DNA of 64,000 nt, taken from JADYZU01 sp964540965 (GTDB taxonomy: Bacteria; Pseudomonadota; Alphaproteobacteria; Rhodobacterales; Rhodobacteraceae). Positions 45,284 to 55,656 of the stretch are shown here, piece by piece (positions within the stretch are counted from its first letter, which is position 1; each line of letters starts with the position of its first letter). Below the pieces are notes generated by a model. It had not been told where the DNA came from. It did not search any database and worked only from the letters and a program-made list of their open reading frames with translations. The translations under genes were made by a program, and so were the position numbers. Location: positions 39,921-103,920 of the forward strand of contig CAZIOT010000014.1 in NCBI GenBank assembly GCA_964540965.1. Reading direction: 5' to 3'.

Positions 45284-46612
45284 GTGAGCTGGCTAGATGA
45301 CCACCCCGAGGTGCGCAACGTCCGCATGGGCGCTGCCGACCTCAACGGGCAGGCGCGTGGAAAGCGCGTCCCGGTGCGCTTTGCGCGCAAGTTCGAAGAG
45401 GAAGGCACCCGCTTTCCGCTTTCGGTCCTGAACCTCGACATCTGGGGCGAGGATGTCGAGGATTCGCCCTTGGTGTTCGAGATCGGCGACCCCGACGGCA
45501 TCCTGAAACCCACCGAACGCGGCTATGTGCCGATGCCCTGGCTGTCCACGCCCTCGGCCCTCTTGCCGATGTGGATGTACACCGAAGAGGGCGAACCCTT
45601 TGAAGGCGACCCGAGACACGCCCTTGCCGCGGTCTTGGCCCGCTTCAGGGAACGCGGCCTGACCCCGGTGATGGCGACCGAGATGGAGTTCTATCTGGTC
45701 GACGATTCCGGCAGCGAAATCCGTCAGCCGCCGTCGCCACGCTCGGGCAAAAGGCGGCCGGGGGCCGAGATCCTGTCGCTGCGCGCGCTAGACGCCTTCG
45801 ACGCCTTCTTCAACGACCTTTACGACGGCTGCGATGCCATGGACATCCCGGCCGAGGCGGCGATTTCCGAAGTGGGCCTTGGCCAGTTCGAGATCAACCT
45901 CAGCCATGTGCCCGATGCGCTCAAGGCCGCGGACGATGCCTGGCTGTTCAAGATGCTGGTGCGCGGTCTGGCGCGCAACCACGGCTTTGCCGCCAGTTTC
46001 ATGGCGAAGCCCTATGAGGATTATGCCGGATCGGGCCTGCACACCCATTTCAGCCTGATCGACAAGGACGGCAACAACGTCTTTGCCAATGGCACCTTCG
46101 AAGGCACTCGGCTGCTGCACAACGCCATCGCCGGCTGCCTGCGGGGGATCAACGAGTTGACGCTGGTCTTCGCCCCGCATGCCAATTCCTATGACCGGCT
46201 GGTCCCCGAAAGCCATGCGCCCACCGGCATCTGCTGGGCCTATGACAACCGCACCGCATCGGTCCGGGTGCCGGGCGGCAGCCTGTCGGCGCGGCGGGTG
46301 GAACATCGCGTCGCCGGCGGCGACGTGAACCCCTATCTGTTCCTGGCCGCGGTGCTGGGATCGGCGCTGATAGGGATCGAGGACGACCTGACCCCGCCGC
46401 CGCCGATCGAGGGCAATGCCTATGACCAGGATCTGGACCAGATCCCCGACACCTGGGAACAGGCGATCGAGACCTTCGACAGCCCCTTCGTGCGACGGAT
46501 CTTTCCGCAGGCCCTGATCGACAACCTGATCGCCACCAAGCGGCAGGAACTGCATTACATGAACGAACTGACCCAGCGCCAGCAGATCGAACTGTATCTC
46601 GATACGGTGTAG
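45284..46612 (+). CDS. Glutamine-synthetase-family gamma-glutamyl ligase (first copy)
   Basis: 442 aa, GS-family fold as in gamma-glutamylputrescine synthetase (PuuA): ligates glutamate to an amine using ATP. Motifs: catalytic-domain EMEFYL, the metal/substrate-binding EVGLGQFEINL, HTHFSL, and the glutamate-binding region SYDRLVPESHAPTGICWAYDNRTASVRVP, then NPYLFLAAVLGSALIGI. Start chosen at GTG 45284, preceded by GGAG at 6 nt; the frame is open back to 45245. Not the housekeeping GlnA type, judging by the PuuA-like motifs and operon context. Confidence 0.87.
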   Translation: MSWLDDHPEVRNVRMGAADLNGQARGKRVPVRFARKFEEEGTRFPLSVLNLDIWGEDVEDSPLVFEIGDPDGILKPTERGYVPMPWLSTPSALLPMWMYTEEGEPFEGDPRHALAAVLARFRERGLTPVMATEMEFYLVDDSGSEIRQPPSPRSGKRRPGAEILSLRALDAFDAFFNDLYDGCDAMDIPAEAAISEVGLGQFEINLSHVPDALKAADDAWLFKMLVRGLARNHGFAASFMAKPYEDYAGSGLHTHFSLIDKDGNNVFANGTFEGTRLLHNAIAGCLRGINELTLVFAPHANSYDRLVPESHAPTGICWAYDNRTASVRVPGGSLSARRVEHRVAGGDVNPYLFLAAVLGSALIGIEDDLTPPPPIEGNAYDQDLDQIPDTWEQAIETFDSPFVRRIFPQALIDNLIATKRQELHYMNELTQRQQIELYLDTV

Positions 46613-46620
46613 GGCGACGG

Positions 46621-46641
46621 GCGCGGCGCCTGTCGCCGCGC
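46621..46641 (+). terminator. GC-rich hairpin after the first ligase gene
   Basis: Arms GCGCGGCG / CGCCGCGC around a 5-nt loop, starting 9 bases after the stop. No T-run. It may attenuate rather than end transcription. Confidence 0.4.
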
Positions 46642-46704
46642 CGCAAGCCTTGCCAGCCGACGGCCGCTTGACTAGATTTGCCGCAGACCAACCACAGGTT
46701 TTTC

Positions 46705-47388
46705 ATGCTTATCGGCATCTTGCAGACAGGACGGGCGCCGGACGCGCTGCGCCCGGACCATGGCGATTATCCCGACCTTTTCATGCGGCTTCTGGCCGGG
46801 CGCGGCCTTACCTTCCGCACCTACGAGGTGCTGGACGGCGTTCTGCCCGCCAGCGCCACCGAATGCGACGGCTGGCTTATCACCGGCTCGCGCTTTGGCG
46901 TCTATGAGGACCACCCCTGGATCCCGCCGCTCGAGGCTTTCATCCGCAAGGTGCAGGCGGCCGGCGTGCCGATGGTCGGCATCTGTTTCGGTCACCAGAT
47001 CATCGCCCAGGCCCTTGGCGGCAAGGTCGAGAAATATGCCGGCGGCTGGTCGGTCGGCCGCACCGAATACGACTGGGGCGGCGAGAAAGTGGCGCTGAAT
47101 GCCTGGCATCAGGATCAGGTGACACGCCGGCCCGAGGGCGCGCAGGTCTGCGCCAGAAACGAATTCTGCGAAAACGCCGCGCTGGTCTATGGCGACAGCA
47201 TCTTTACCGTGCAGGCGCATCCGGAATTCCACCGCGACTTTGCCGCCGACATCATCGAAAAGCGCGGCCGCGGTCTGGTGCCCGACCCGCTGCTCGACGC
47301 GGCTGTCGACAGGCTGGACCAGCCGGTCGACGATATGCGCATGGCGGCGAAGATCGCCGATTTCTTTCACGGCAAGGTGCCCGCATGA
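46705..47388 (+). CDS. Class I glutamine amidotransferase-like hydrolase
   Basis: 227 aa, single GATase domain with nucleophile Cys94 (GICFGHQIIAQ) and His172/Glu174 (AHPEFH). Located between two gamma-glutamyl ligase genes, it could hydrolyse a gamma-glutamyl amide intermediate, the role of PuuD in putrescine use, though it resembles YfeJ-type GATases more than PuuD. Start placed at ATG 46705. Coupled to the next ligase gene by a 4-base overlap. Confidence 0.85.
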   Translation: MLIGILQTGRAPDALRPDHGDYPDLFMRLLAGRGLTFRTYEVLDGVLPASATECDGWLITGSRFGVYEDHPWIPPLEAFIRKVQAAGVPMVGICFGHQIIAQALGGKVEKYAGGWSVGRTEYDWGGEKVALNAWHQDQVTRRPEGAQVCARNEFCENAALVYGDSIFTVQAHPEFHRDFAADIIEKRGRGLVPDPLLDAAVDRLDQPVDDMRMAAKIADFFHGKVPA

Positions 47389-48734
47389 GCTGGACCGATG
47401 ACATCCCGCCGGCGGCGCGGGCCTATCTTGATCGCAACCGGCTGGACGAGGTGGAATGCATCGTCGCCGATTTCCCCGGCATCGCCCGCGGCAAGGCGGT
47501 CCCTGCGGCGAAATTCGAGCGGTCGAAGTATTTCCACCTGCCCAATTCGATCTTCTTCCAGACCATAACCGGCGACTGGGGCGAAACCGACGACGACACC
47601 TATACCGAACCCGACATGATCCTGCGGCCGGATCTGTCCACCGCGACGGCGGCGCCCTGGGCGGCGGACGGCACCTTGCAGGTCATCCACGACGCCTTTG
47701 ACCAGAAGGGCCGCCCGGTGGGCTGCGCGCCGCGCAACGTGCTGCGCCGGGTCGTCGACCTCTACAAGGCCGAGGGCTGGAACCCGGTGGTGGCGCCCGA
47801 GATGGAATTCTACCTCGTCGCCCGCTCGACCGACCCGGCCAAGGGCATCGAACCCGCCATCGGCCGCACCGGGCGCAAGGCCGCGGCCAATCAGGCCTAT
47901 TCGATGGCCGCGGTGGACGAATACGGCAAGGTCGTCGACGACATCTATCGCTTTGCCGAAATGCAGGGATTCGAGATCGACGGCATCACCCAGGAAGGCG
48001 GCGCCGGCCAGCTTGAGATCAACCTGCGCCATGGCGATCCGGTCCGTGTCGCCGACGAGGTGTTCTTCTACAAACGGCTGATCCGCGAGGCCGCGCTCAA
48101 GAACGACTGTTTCGCCACCTTCATGGCCAAGCCGATCGAGGGCGAGCCGGGGTCGGCGATGCATGTCCACCATTCGGTGGTGGACGAGGACGGGCACAAC
48201 ATCTTCTGCGGCCCGCAGGGGGGAGAGACCGACGCCTTCTACTACTTCATCGGCGGCCTGCAGAAATACATGCCGGCGGCGATTGCCGTCATCGCGCCTT
48301 ACGTCAATTCCTATCGCCGCTATGTCCGCAACCACGCCGCGCCGGTGAACCTGCAATGGGGCCGCGACAACCGCACCACCGGGCTGCGCGTCCCGGTCAG
48401 CGACCCGCAGGCGCGGCGGATCGAAAACCGCCTGCCGGGGATGGATTGCAACCCTTATCTTTGCATCGCCGCGTCGCTGGCCTGCGGCTATCTTGGCATC
48501 AAGAACGAGGTCTGGGCGAAAAAGGCCTTCCACGGCGAAGCCTACAAGGCCGAAACCGACATCCCGACGACGCTGGCCGATGCCCTTGACCTGTTCGAGG
48601 GCGCGACCGAACTGCACGAGGTTCTGGGGCCGGAATTTGCCCGGGTCTATTCCATCGTCAAACGCTCGGAACTGGACGAATTCCTGCAAGTGATCTCGCC
48701 ATGGGAGCGGGAGCATCTCCTGCTGAACGTATGA
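47385..48734 (+). CDS. Glutamine-synthetase-family gamma-glutamyl ligase (second copy)
   Basis: 449 aa. Paralogue of the first ligase, with the same motif order: IARGKAVPAAKF near the N terminus, EMEFYL, GGAGQLEINL, MHVHHSVVDEDGHN, NSYRRYVRNHAAPVNLQWGRDNRTTGLRVP and NPYLCIAASLACGYLGI. Closest in pattern to gamma-glutamylputrescine synthetase-like proteins. Overlaps its neighbours on both sides by 4 bases (ATGA), so it is tightly coupled to the amidotransferase and the VOC gene. Confidence 0.88.
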   Translation: MSWTDDIPPAARAYLDRNRLDEVECIVADFPGIARGKAVPAAKFERSKYFHLPNSIFFQTITGDWGETDDDTYTEPDMILRPDLSTATAAPWAADGTLQVIHDAFDQKGRPVGCAPRNVLRRVVDLYKAEGWNPVVAPEMEFYLVARSTDPAKGIEPAIGRTGRKAAANQAYSMAAVDEYGKVVDDIYRFAEMQGFEIDGITQEGGAGQLEINLRHGDPVRVADEVFFYKRLIREAALKNDCFATFMAKPIEGEPGSAMHVHHSVVDEDGHNIFCGPQGGETDAFYYFIGGLQKYMPAAIAVIAPYVNSYRRYVRNHAAPVNLQWGRDNRTTGLRVPVSDPQARRIENRLPGMDCNPYLCIAASLACGYLGIKNEVWAKKAFHGEAYKAETDIPTTLADALDLFEGATELHEVLGPEFARVYSIVKRSELDEFLQVISPWEREHLLLNV

Positions 48735-49114
48735 AGATCGGAATCACCCTTGACGTGCCGGACATCGGCCAGGCTCTGGCGTTCTATGGCGCGGTGTTCG
48801 GCTTTGCCGAAGTGGCCCGGCCCGTGCCCGTCTATGCGGTGATCGCGGCGGGCGCGCAAAGCCTGGGCCTGAAACAGGCGGCGGCGGGAAGCGCGCCGAC
48901 ACCGGCGGCGGGGCCGTTGCGCGACTATGCCCGGCACTGGACGCCGGTGCATCTCGATTTCCACGTCGAGGATTTCGACGCCACGCTGGCGGCACTGACC
49001 ACGGCGGGCGGACAGATCGAACAGCGGCATGAGGGCGTGGCGGGCCGCCCGCCCGTCGCCTTCTGCGCCGATCCCTTCGGCCACGGCTTTTGCGTGCTGG
49101 GGCCACGGCCATGA
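48731..49114 (+). CDS. VOC (glyoxalase/bleomycin-resistance fold) protein
   Basis: 127 aa with two beta-alpha-beta-beta-beta modules: GITLDVPDIGQALAFYGAVFGF in the first and HLDFHVEDFDATLAALTTAGG, then FCADPFGHGFCVLGPRP, in the second. Candidate metal ligands are the HLD and later acidic positions. The substrate is unknown. Tightly embedded between a gamma-glutamyl ligase and a PuuB-like oxidase with 4-base overlaps on each side, which points to a role in the same pathway. Confidence 0.82.
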   Translation: MKIGITLDVPDIGQALAFYGAVFGFAEVARPVPVYAVIAAGAQSLGLKQAAAGSAPTPAAGPLRDYARHWTPVHLDFHVEDFDATLAALTTAGGQIEQRHEGVAGRPPVAFCADPFGHGFCVLGPRP

Positions 49115-50415
49115 ACCCGCTGCATCGCAACGACCGCCCCGGAATCCATCCGCCGTCGTGGTATGTCGCCTCGACCGAACTGCCGCCGGAACGCCCGCAA
49201 CTGCGCGGCGAAGTGACGGCGGATGTGGCGGTGCTGGGCGCCGGCTATACCGGGCTTTGGGCGGCCAAGGTTCTGGCCGAACGCGGCCTGCGCGTGGTGG
49301 TGGTCGAGGCGCATCGCGTCGGCTGGGGCGCCTCGGGGCGCAATGGCGGGCAGGTCGGCACCGGATTCAACCGCTCTCAGCGCATGATCGAGGCGCGACT
49401 GGGCGCCGGGCCGGCGCGGGCAGTCTGGGATCTGGCCGAGGCCGGGAAGGCGCAGCTGCGCGATTTCTGCGCCGCAGAGGCGCCCGAGGCGCGGTATCTG
49501 CCGGGCGTGGCGCATGGCGACTATACCGCGGCCGAAGCGGCGGAAAGCCGCGCCGAGGCCGAGCATCTGGCGCGCGCCTATGGCTATGAGGACATCACGC
49601 CGCTGGACCGGGCCGACTTTCAGGCGCTGGTGAAATCGCCGAAATATCAAGGCGGTGTGCTGGATCGCGGCGCGGGCCACGTCCACCCCTTGCGCTATGC
49701 GCTGGCTCTGGCGCGGGCGGCGGAACGCGCCGGCGCGGTGATCCACGAACGGTCCGAGGTCCATGCCATCGACCACGGCCCGCAGGTGGTGCTGCGCACC
49801 GGGCAGGGCCGCGTCACCGCCGCCCATGCCATCATTGCCGGCAACGGCTATCTGCCGCAGATCGAACGGCGGATCGCGGCGCGGGTGATGCCGATCAATT
49901 CCTTCATGGCCGCCACCGAACCCTTGCCCGAACGCTGGACCGAGGTTCTGGCGCAGGACATCGCGGTGGCCGATTCGAAATTCGTGGTGAACTACTTCCG
50001 CTTTTCCGAGGATCGGCGGTTCCTGTTCGGCGGTCGCGAAAGCTATTCCATCGGCTTTCCGCGCGACATCGCCGGGCCGCTCAGGGCACGGATGCAGGCG
50101 CTGTTTCCGCAGCTTGACGGCGTCCGGATCGACCATGTCTGGGGCGGCAGCCTGGCCATCACCGTGTCGCGGCTGCCCTTCGTCGCACGGGTCGCGCCGA
50201 ATGTGCTGGCGGCGGGCGGCTATTCCGGGCACGGCGTGGCGCTTGCCGGCATCGCCGGCCGCGCGATGGCCGAGGCGGTGGCAGGGCAGGCCGCCGGTCT
50301 TGACGCGCTGGCGAAACTGCCGGTGCCGCAATTCCCCGGCGGCGCCACCTTCCGCGCGCCGCTGCTGACGCTGGCGATGACCTGGTACGGGCTGCGCGAC
50401 CGTCTGGGCTTCTGA
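49111..50415 (+). CDS. puuB: FAD-dependent oxidoreductase, gamma-glutamylputrescine oxidase-like
   Basis: 434 aa, DAO-family flavoprotein. The N-terminal dinucleotide fold is VAVLGAGYTGLWAAKVLAERG, followed by GWGASGRNGGQVG, a pattern shared with PuuB, and the C terminus contains AGGYSGHGVALAG. Expected to oxidise a gamma-glutamylated amine with oxygen, giving aldehyde, ammonia and peroxide. Last gene of the ligase block. The symbol is by similarity of motifs and neighbours; substrate could differ from putrescine. No aldehyde dehydrogenase (PuuC) is found nearby. Confidence 0.8.
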   Translation: MNPLHRNDRPGIHPPSWYVASTELPPERPQLRGEVTADVAVLGAGYTGLWAAKVLAERGLRVVVVEAHRVGWGASGRNGGQVGTGFNRSQRMIEARLGAGPARAVWDLAEAGKAQLRDFCAAEAPEARYLPGVAHGDYTAAEAAESRAEAEHLARAYGYEDITPLDRADFQALVKSPKYQGGVLDRGAGHVHPLRYALALARAAERAGAVIHERSEVHAIDHGPQVVLRTGQGRVTAAHAIIAGNGYLPQIERRIAARVMPINSFMAATEPLPERWTEVLAQDIAVADSKFVVNYFRFSEDRRFLFGGRESYSIGFPRDIAGPLRARMQALFPQLDGVRIDHVWGGSLAITVSRLPFVARVAPNVLAAGGYSGHGVALAGIAGRAMAEAVAGQAAGLDALAKLPVPQFPGGATFRAPLLTLAMTWYGLRDRLGF

Positions 50416-50618
50416 TCCGGCAGAGCGCCTGCGGCGCGAGATCCTTGCCTCGTCGTCGCCTCCGGCTCCTCCTCAGGGTTGCCTCCGGCGGGGATATTTG
50501 GGGACGAAGAATGAACAGGAGGGGCGCTCTTTCCTCATTCTTCGTCCCCAAATATCCTCGGGGTGAATTGGCCGCAGGCCAAGAGGGGCAGAAGGCCCCT
50601 GCTTCCTTCCGCCGGGCT
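50416..50618. other. Convergent intergenic region filled by hairpin repeat elements
   Basis: Between the PuuB-like gene (plus) and ribD (minus). It contains two opposed repeat elements whose distal tags form a perfect 23-bp inverted repeat (50492-50514 / 50535-50557, 20-nt spacer). No gene. Confidence 0.85.
50425..50514 (+). repeat. Hairpin element serving the PuuB-like gene side
   Basis: Starts with hairpin GCGCC-TGC-GGCGC (50425-50437) and ends with the tag GGATATTTGGGGACGAAGAA plus TGA (50492-50514). The internal part differs from the other copies. Confidence 0.7.
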
Positions 50619-50628
50619 TCAGCCCGGC
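50535..50628 (-). repeat. Triple-hairpin repeat element, copy A (ribD end)
   Basis: Read from ribD on the minus strand: hairpin GCCGGGCT/AGCCCGGC (50611-50628, its loop holding the ribD stop), hairpin AGGGGC/GCCCCT (50584-50600), hairpin TTGGCC/GGCCAA (50568-50582), then the tag GGATATTTGGGGACGAAGAA. Same architecture as 57806-57903 and 63903-64000. Confidence 0.85.
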
Positions 50629-51707
50629 GCCCGCCGCCAGCGGTGCAGCACGTCGCCGCCCACCGCACGGCTTTCGACAAGTTCAAACATCGGCGCCTCT
50701 GCCAGCCGCGCAAGGCCCAGCGCCGCCACCGCCGGCAGGCCGTCGGCGCCGATGACGCGGCCGGCGCTGAACATCACCAGTTCGTCCACCAGCCCGACGG
50801 CAAGCAGCGAGGCGGCAAGGCCGCCGCCGCCTTCGCAGAACACCCGTGTCAGGCCGCGGGCGCCCAGCGCGGCAAGGGCGGCGGCGACATCCACCCCCCG
50901 GCCCTTGGCCGGCACCGCAATCGTCTCGGCACCGAGGGCCTGCCATGGCGCCCCGTCGCCCTGCGCATGGACCAGCCACAGCGGCACCTCCCGCGCCGTC
51001 CGCGCCAGTTGTCCGTCCGGCGGCAGGTCCAGCCCGGCCGACAGCACCACCCGCACCGGCTGCCGCACCGCGCCCAGACCGCGCACTGTCAGCGCCGGGT
51101 CGTCGGCCCGCGCGGTGCCGCCGCCGATCATCACGCCATCATGGCCGGCCCGCAGCAGATGCACCATGTGCCGCGCCGCCGCGCCGGTGATCCAGCGGCT
51201 TTCGCCGCCTGCCGTGGCGATACGCCCGTCCAGCGTCGCCGCCAGTTTCAGCGTCACCATGGGCCGCCCCTGCCCGAGGCGCAGCAGGAATCCGGCATGA
51301 TCGCGCCGCGCCTCGGCCTCGAGCACGCCGGTGGAGACCGCGATCCCGGCGGCGCGCAGCCGGGCATGGCCTTGCCCCGCGGTGCGCGGATCGGGATCGG
51401 TCAGTGCGGTGACGACACGGGCGACGCCGGCGGCGACCAGCAGATCGGCGCAAGCGGGGCCGCGCGGGCTGCGATGGGCGCAGGGTTCAAGCGTGACATA
51501 GGCCGTGGCGCCCGCCGCCACGATGCCGGTAAGCGCCATCGCCTCGGCATGGGGCCGCCCGCCGGCCTGCGTCCAGCCGCGGCCCAGCACCCGGCCCTCC
51601 CGCACGATCACGCAGCCCACCGCCGGATTGGGCCAGACCTGCCCCAGACCGCGCCGGCCCAGCGCCAGCGCATGGGCCATGTGCCGCGCGTCGTCCTCTG
51701 CCTTCAC
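50619..51707 (-). CDS. ribD: Bifunctional riboflavin deaminase/reductase RibD
   Basis: Second and third steps of riboflavin synthesis. 362 aa. The N-terminal zinc deaminase has HAE (His53-Glu55) and PCAH...C (Cys76, Cys86). The C-terminal reductase region has TLKLAATLDGRIATAGGESRWITG and FCEGGGGLAASLL. It initiates at GTG overlapping the nrdR stop (GTGA), so the two are coupled. Its TGA stop lies in the loop of a repeat-element hairpin, and the terminal residues RRAPG are encoded by that hairpin arm. Confidence 0.94.
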   Translation of the reverse strand: MKAEDDARHMAHALALGRRGLGQVWPNPAVGCVIVREGRVLGRGWTQAGGRPHAEAMALTGIVAAGATAYVTLEPCAHRSPRGPACADLLVAAGVARVVTALTDPDPRTAGQGHARLRAAGIAVSTGVLEAEARRDHAGFLLRLGQGRPMVTLKLAATLDGRIATAGGESRWITGAAARHMVHLLRAGHDGVMIGGGTARADDPALTVRGLGAVRQPVRVVLSAGLDLPPDGQLARTAREVPLWLVHAQGDGAPWQALGAETIAVPAKGRGVDVAAALAALGARGLTRVFCEGGGGLAASLLAVGLVDELVMFSAGRVIGADGLPAVAALGLARLAEAPMFELVESRAVGGDVLHRWRRAPG

Positions 51708-52174
51708 GATTCCGTGGTGCCCGGTCCGGGCCGCAGCTGCGACATGAACTTGTCGAAATCGCCGACGGCCTGGAAATTCATGTAGACGCTGGCGAAACGC
51801 ACATAGGCCACGGTGTCGATCCGGGCGAGCGTTTCCATCACGATCTCGCCGATCTGGCGCGACGAGATGTCGGTTTCGCCCAGCGATTCCAGCCGCCGCA
51901 CGATGCCGCTGACCATCTGGTCGATGCGTTCGGGTTCCACCGGCCGCTTCTGCAGCGCGATGCGGACCGAGCGTTCCAGCTTGTCGCGGTCGAATTCCTC
52001 GCGCCGGCCATTCGACTTGATGACCACGAGGTCGCGCAGCTGCACCCGTTCATAGGTGGTAAACCGGCCGCCGCAGGCCGGGCAGAATCGCCTGCGCCGG
52101 ATCGCGACATGATCCTCGGCGGGCCGGGAATCCTTGACCTGTGTATCGACGTTTCCGCAAAACGGGCAACGCAT
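51704..52174 (-). CDS. nrdR: Transcriptional repressor NrdR
   Basis: Nucleotide-sensing repressor of ribonucleotide reductase genes. 156 aa. An N-terminal zinc ribbon (Cys3, Cys6, Cys31, Cys34; MRCPFCGNVDTQVKDSRP) precedes the ATP-cone (VIKSNGRREEFDRDKLERSV, then SVYMNFQAVGDFDKF). Start at ATG 52174, which gives the canonical MRCPFCG. First gene of an nrdR-ribD operon, an order common in alphaproteobacteria. Confidence 0.95.
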   Translation of the reverse strand: MRCPFCGNVDTQVKDSRPAEDHVAIRRRRFCPACGGRFTTYERVQLRDLVVIKSNGRREEFDRDKLERSVRIALQKRPVEPERIDQMVSGIVRRLESLGETDISSRQIGEIVMETLARIDTVAYVRFASVYMNFQAVGDFDKFMSQLRPGPGTTES

Positions 52175-52214
52175 GGACCTGTCCTCGTCTCTGCCTCGGT
52201 GGGTATTTTCCCAC

Positions 52215-52231
52215 TTATCCACAGGACTATA
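52215..52231 (-). promoter_or_regulatory. Perfect DnaA box next to a TATAGT -10 upstream of nrdR
   Basis: TTATCCACA on the plus strand (52215-52223) matches the strict DnaA box. Immediately upstream with respect to nrdR lies TATAGT on the minus strand (52226-52231), a good -10; no strong -35 is seen. The box would sit near the transcription start, 40-50 bases before the nrdR ATG. Confidence 0.55.
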
Positions 52232-52313
52232 GGCAGCCCCCCACAGTTTGGGCAGGGGTCACGGGAACCGGGCAGATTTTGCGGCGGAAAGTGAGTCCCG
52301 CAGGGCACAGGGA

Positions 52314-52811
52314 TCAGCCGCAGCCGCCGCGTTGCCAGGCGAAACTGTCGGTATTCCAGCAGTATCCCGCAGCGGCCATCGCGTCTTCCAGCGCAAAGGC
52401 CGGCGCGATGGTTCCGCCCGGCTGGCAGGTGAACGCGGCAAGCGTGGCGTCGCCCTGAACCACGTTGACCCCGGCCTCCATCACCGGATTTTCGGCCAGC
52501 CGGTCGTAGGAATGCCAGACCTCATAGACGTAACCGGCATTGGGAAATCCGACCGACGCCCAGATCGACCGGCCGACACCCGACCAGGGGCGCACGGTCA
52601 GGGCCGACATCGGCACCGACAGTTGCAGTTCCGGGGCCCCGGGCGGGCCGAAACTGTAGCTGAACGACCCGTTGCCGTTCGCGTCACCCGGCGTGATGCA
52701 GACCTCGAGCCGCCGGTTCCAGCCGACATCGCAGGACACAAGGGTTTCGGCGGCGCAATCCGCAAAGGCGGCGGCGGGCAGGCAGGCAAGGACAAGGGCG
52801 GCGCTACGCAT
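52314..52811 (-). CDS. Secreted cysteine-containing protein of unknown function
   Basis: 165 aa. A clear Sec signal peptide (MRSAALVLACLPAAAFA, cleavage near residue 17) precedes a mature region with six cysteines (DC, SC, VC, FTC, GYC, GGC), suggesting disulfide bonds in the periplasm. The first half is beta-rich (SFSYSFGPPGAPELQLSVPM). Not matched to a known family. Start at ATG 52811, with GGAGG just upstream on the minus strand. Monocistronic by spacing. Confidence 0.75.
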   Translation of the reverse strand: MRSAALVLACLPAAAFADCAAETLVSCDVGWNRRLEVCITPGDANGNGSFSYSFGPPGAPELQLSVPMSALTVRPWSGVGRSIWASVGFPNAGYVYEVWHSYDRLAENPVMEAGVNVVQGDATLAAFTCQPGGTIAPAFALEDAMAAAGYCWNTDSFAWQRGGCG

Positions 52812-52901
52812 CGGACCTCCGGCACTCTCGCGCCATCCTCGCATGTGCGCAGACCGGGGCAAGTCACGTTTCCCGGAAGGGGCGCGCGTCCGGGCGAAGG
52901 G

Positions 52902-53204
52902 TCAGGGGTCGGCCGACAGCACCACCTCGCCCGACCAGGGTTCGGTCACGCCGCGCCCGCCGCCCAGATCCTCAAGGATCGGGCGCAGCCGGTCGAGAGT
53001 CGCAATCATCCGCGGCCGTGCCGCCGTCAGCGCCTCGCGGTCCTGCCATTCTCCGATGACGATGAAGTCACGCTCGCCGCTTTGTACCAGATCGAAGCGC
53101 AGGCATCCGGCGATGGCGCGCGGCTGGAAATCACGGTGGATCTGTACATACTCGGCCTGCCGGTCCGGCCTCACCCTCATATGGACGACATTGACAAAGG
53201 TCAT
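52902..53204 (-). CDS. Antibiotic-biosynthesis-monooxygenase-fold (ABM) protein
   Basis: 100 aa, dimeric ferredoxin-like ABM fold: MTFVNVVHMRVRPDRQAEYV, then CLRFDLVQSGERDFIVIGEW. Small ABM proteins act as quinol or haem oxygenases or have no enzyme role; key residues cannot be assigned here. Stands alone between a secreted protein gene and the HlyU-like gene. Confidence 0.78.
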   Translation of the reverse strand: MTFVNVVHMRVRPDRQAEYVQIHRDFQPRAIAGCLRFDLVQSGERDFIVIGEWQDREALTAARPRMIATLDRLRPILEDLGGGRGVTEPWSGEVVLSADP

Positions 53205-53278
53205 GACGCACCTCTCGGTTGATGCGGCAGACTAACATGGAACCGGGGGCGGCCTCAGGCCCACTTAGGGACAGGACG

Positions 53279-53551
53279 TCAGCCGAAAAGCCGCTCGCCC
53301 TGTTCGTCGATCATCTGTTTGGCCTTGGACAGCGAAATCGCCGTCGCATCGTCAAGCGAGGCCATGGTGTCGGCCCGCACCAGCTCATGCGCCCGCCCGT
53401 CCTTTTCAATGCGCGCGGCGACCCGGTATTGCCCGCCTTCGCGGATCGGCTTGGGCGTGACGCGAAAGCCCTTGTAATCCTCGGCTTCGCTGGCGGGCGC
53501 AGGCGCCCCGGCCTTGGGCTTGCCACCGAACAGGCGCGAGAGAAGGGACAT
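53279..53551 (-). CDS. HlyU-family protein
   Basis: 90 aa matching the HlyU family: starts MSLLSRLFGGKP, with EDYKGFRVTPKPIREGGQYRVAARIEKDG as the core and MIDEQGERLFG at the end. The family is named in sources as a transcriptional activator of hemolysin, but these alphaproteobacterial versions lack a recognisable DNA-binding motif and their function is open. Start at ATG 53551, with AGAAGG-like bases downstream of none better upstream, so the start is moderately supported. Confidence 0.78.
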   Translation of the reverse strand: MSLLSRLFGGKPKAGAPAPASEAEDYKGFRVTPKPIREGGQYRVAARIEKDGRAHELVRADTMASLDDATAISLSKAKQMIDEQGERLFG

Positions 53552-53629
53552 GGGCGCGGCTCCTTCAATGGGGTCGCGGCACCGGGCGGCAGCCGCGACA
53601 AGTTCGTCCAACTCCGAGCAAGGATCGTC

Positions 53630-53649
53630 GGGTGCCCCGCAGGGCACCC
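53630..53649 (-). terminator. Hairpin just after rpoD
   Basis: Arms GGGTGCCC / GGGCACCC with a CGCA loop, 5 bases past the rpoD stop on the minus strand. No U-run follows. Confidence 0.5.
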
Positions 53650-53654
53650 TCGCC

Positions 53655-55640
<1,986 letters not shown>

Positions 55641-55656
55641 GGGCGCTCCTCAGGGT

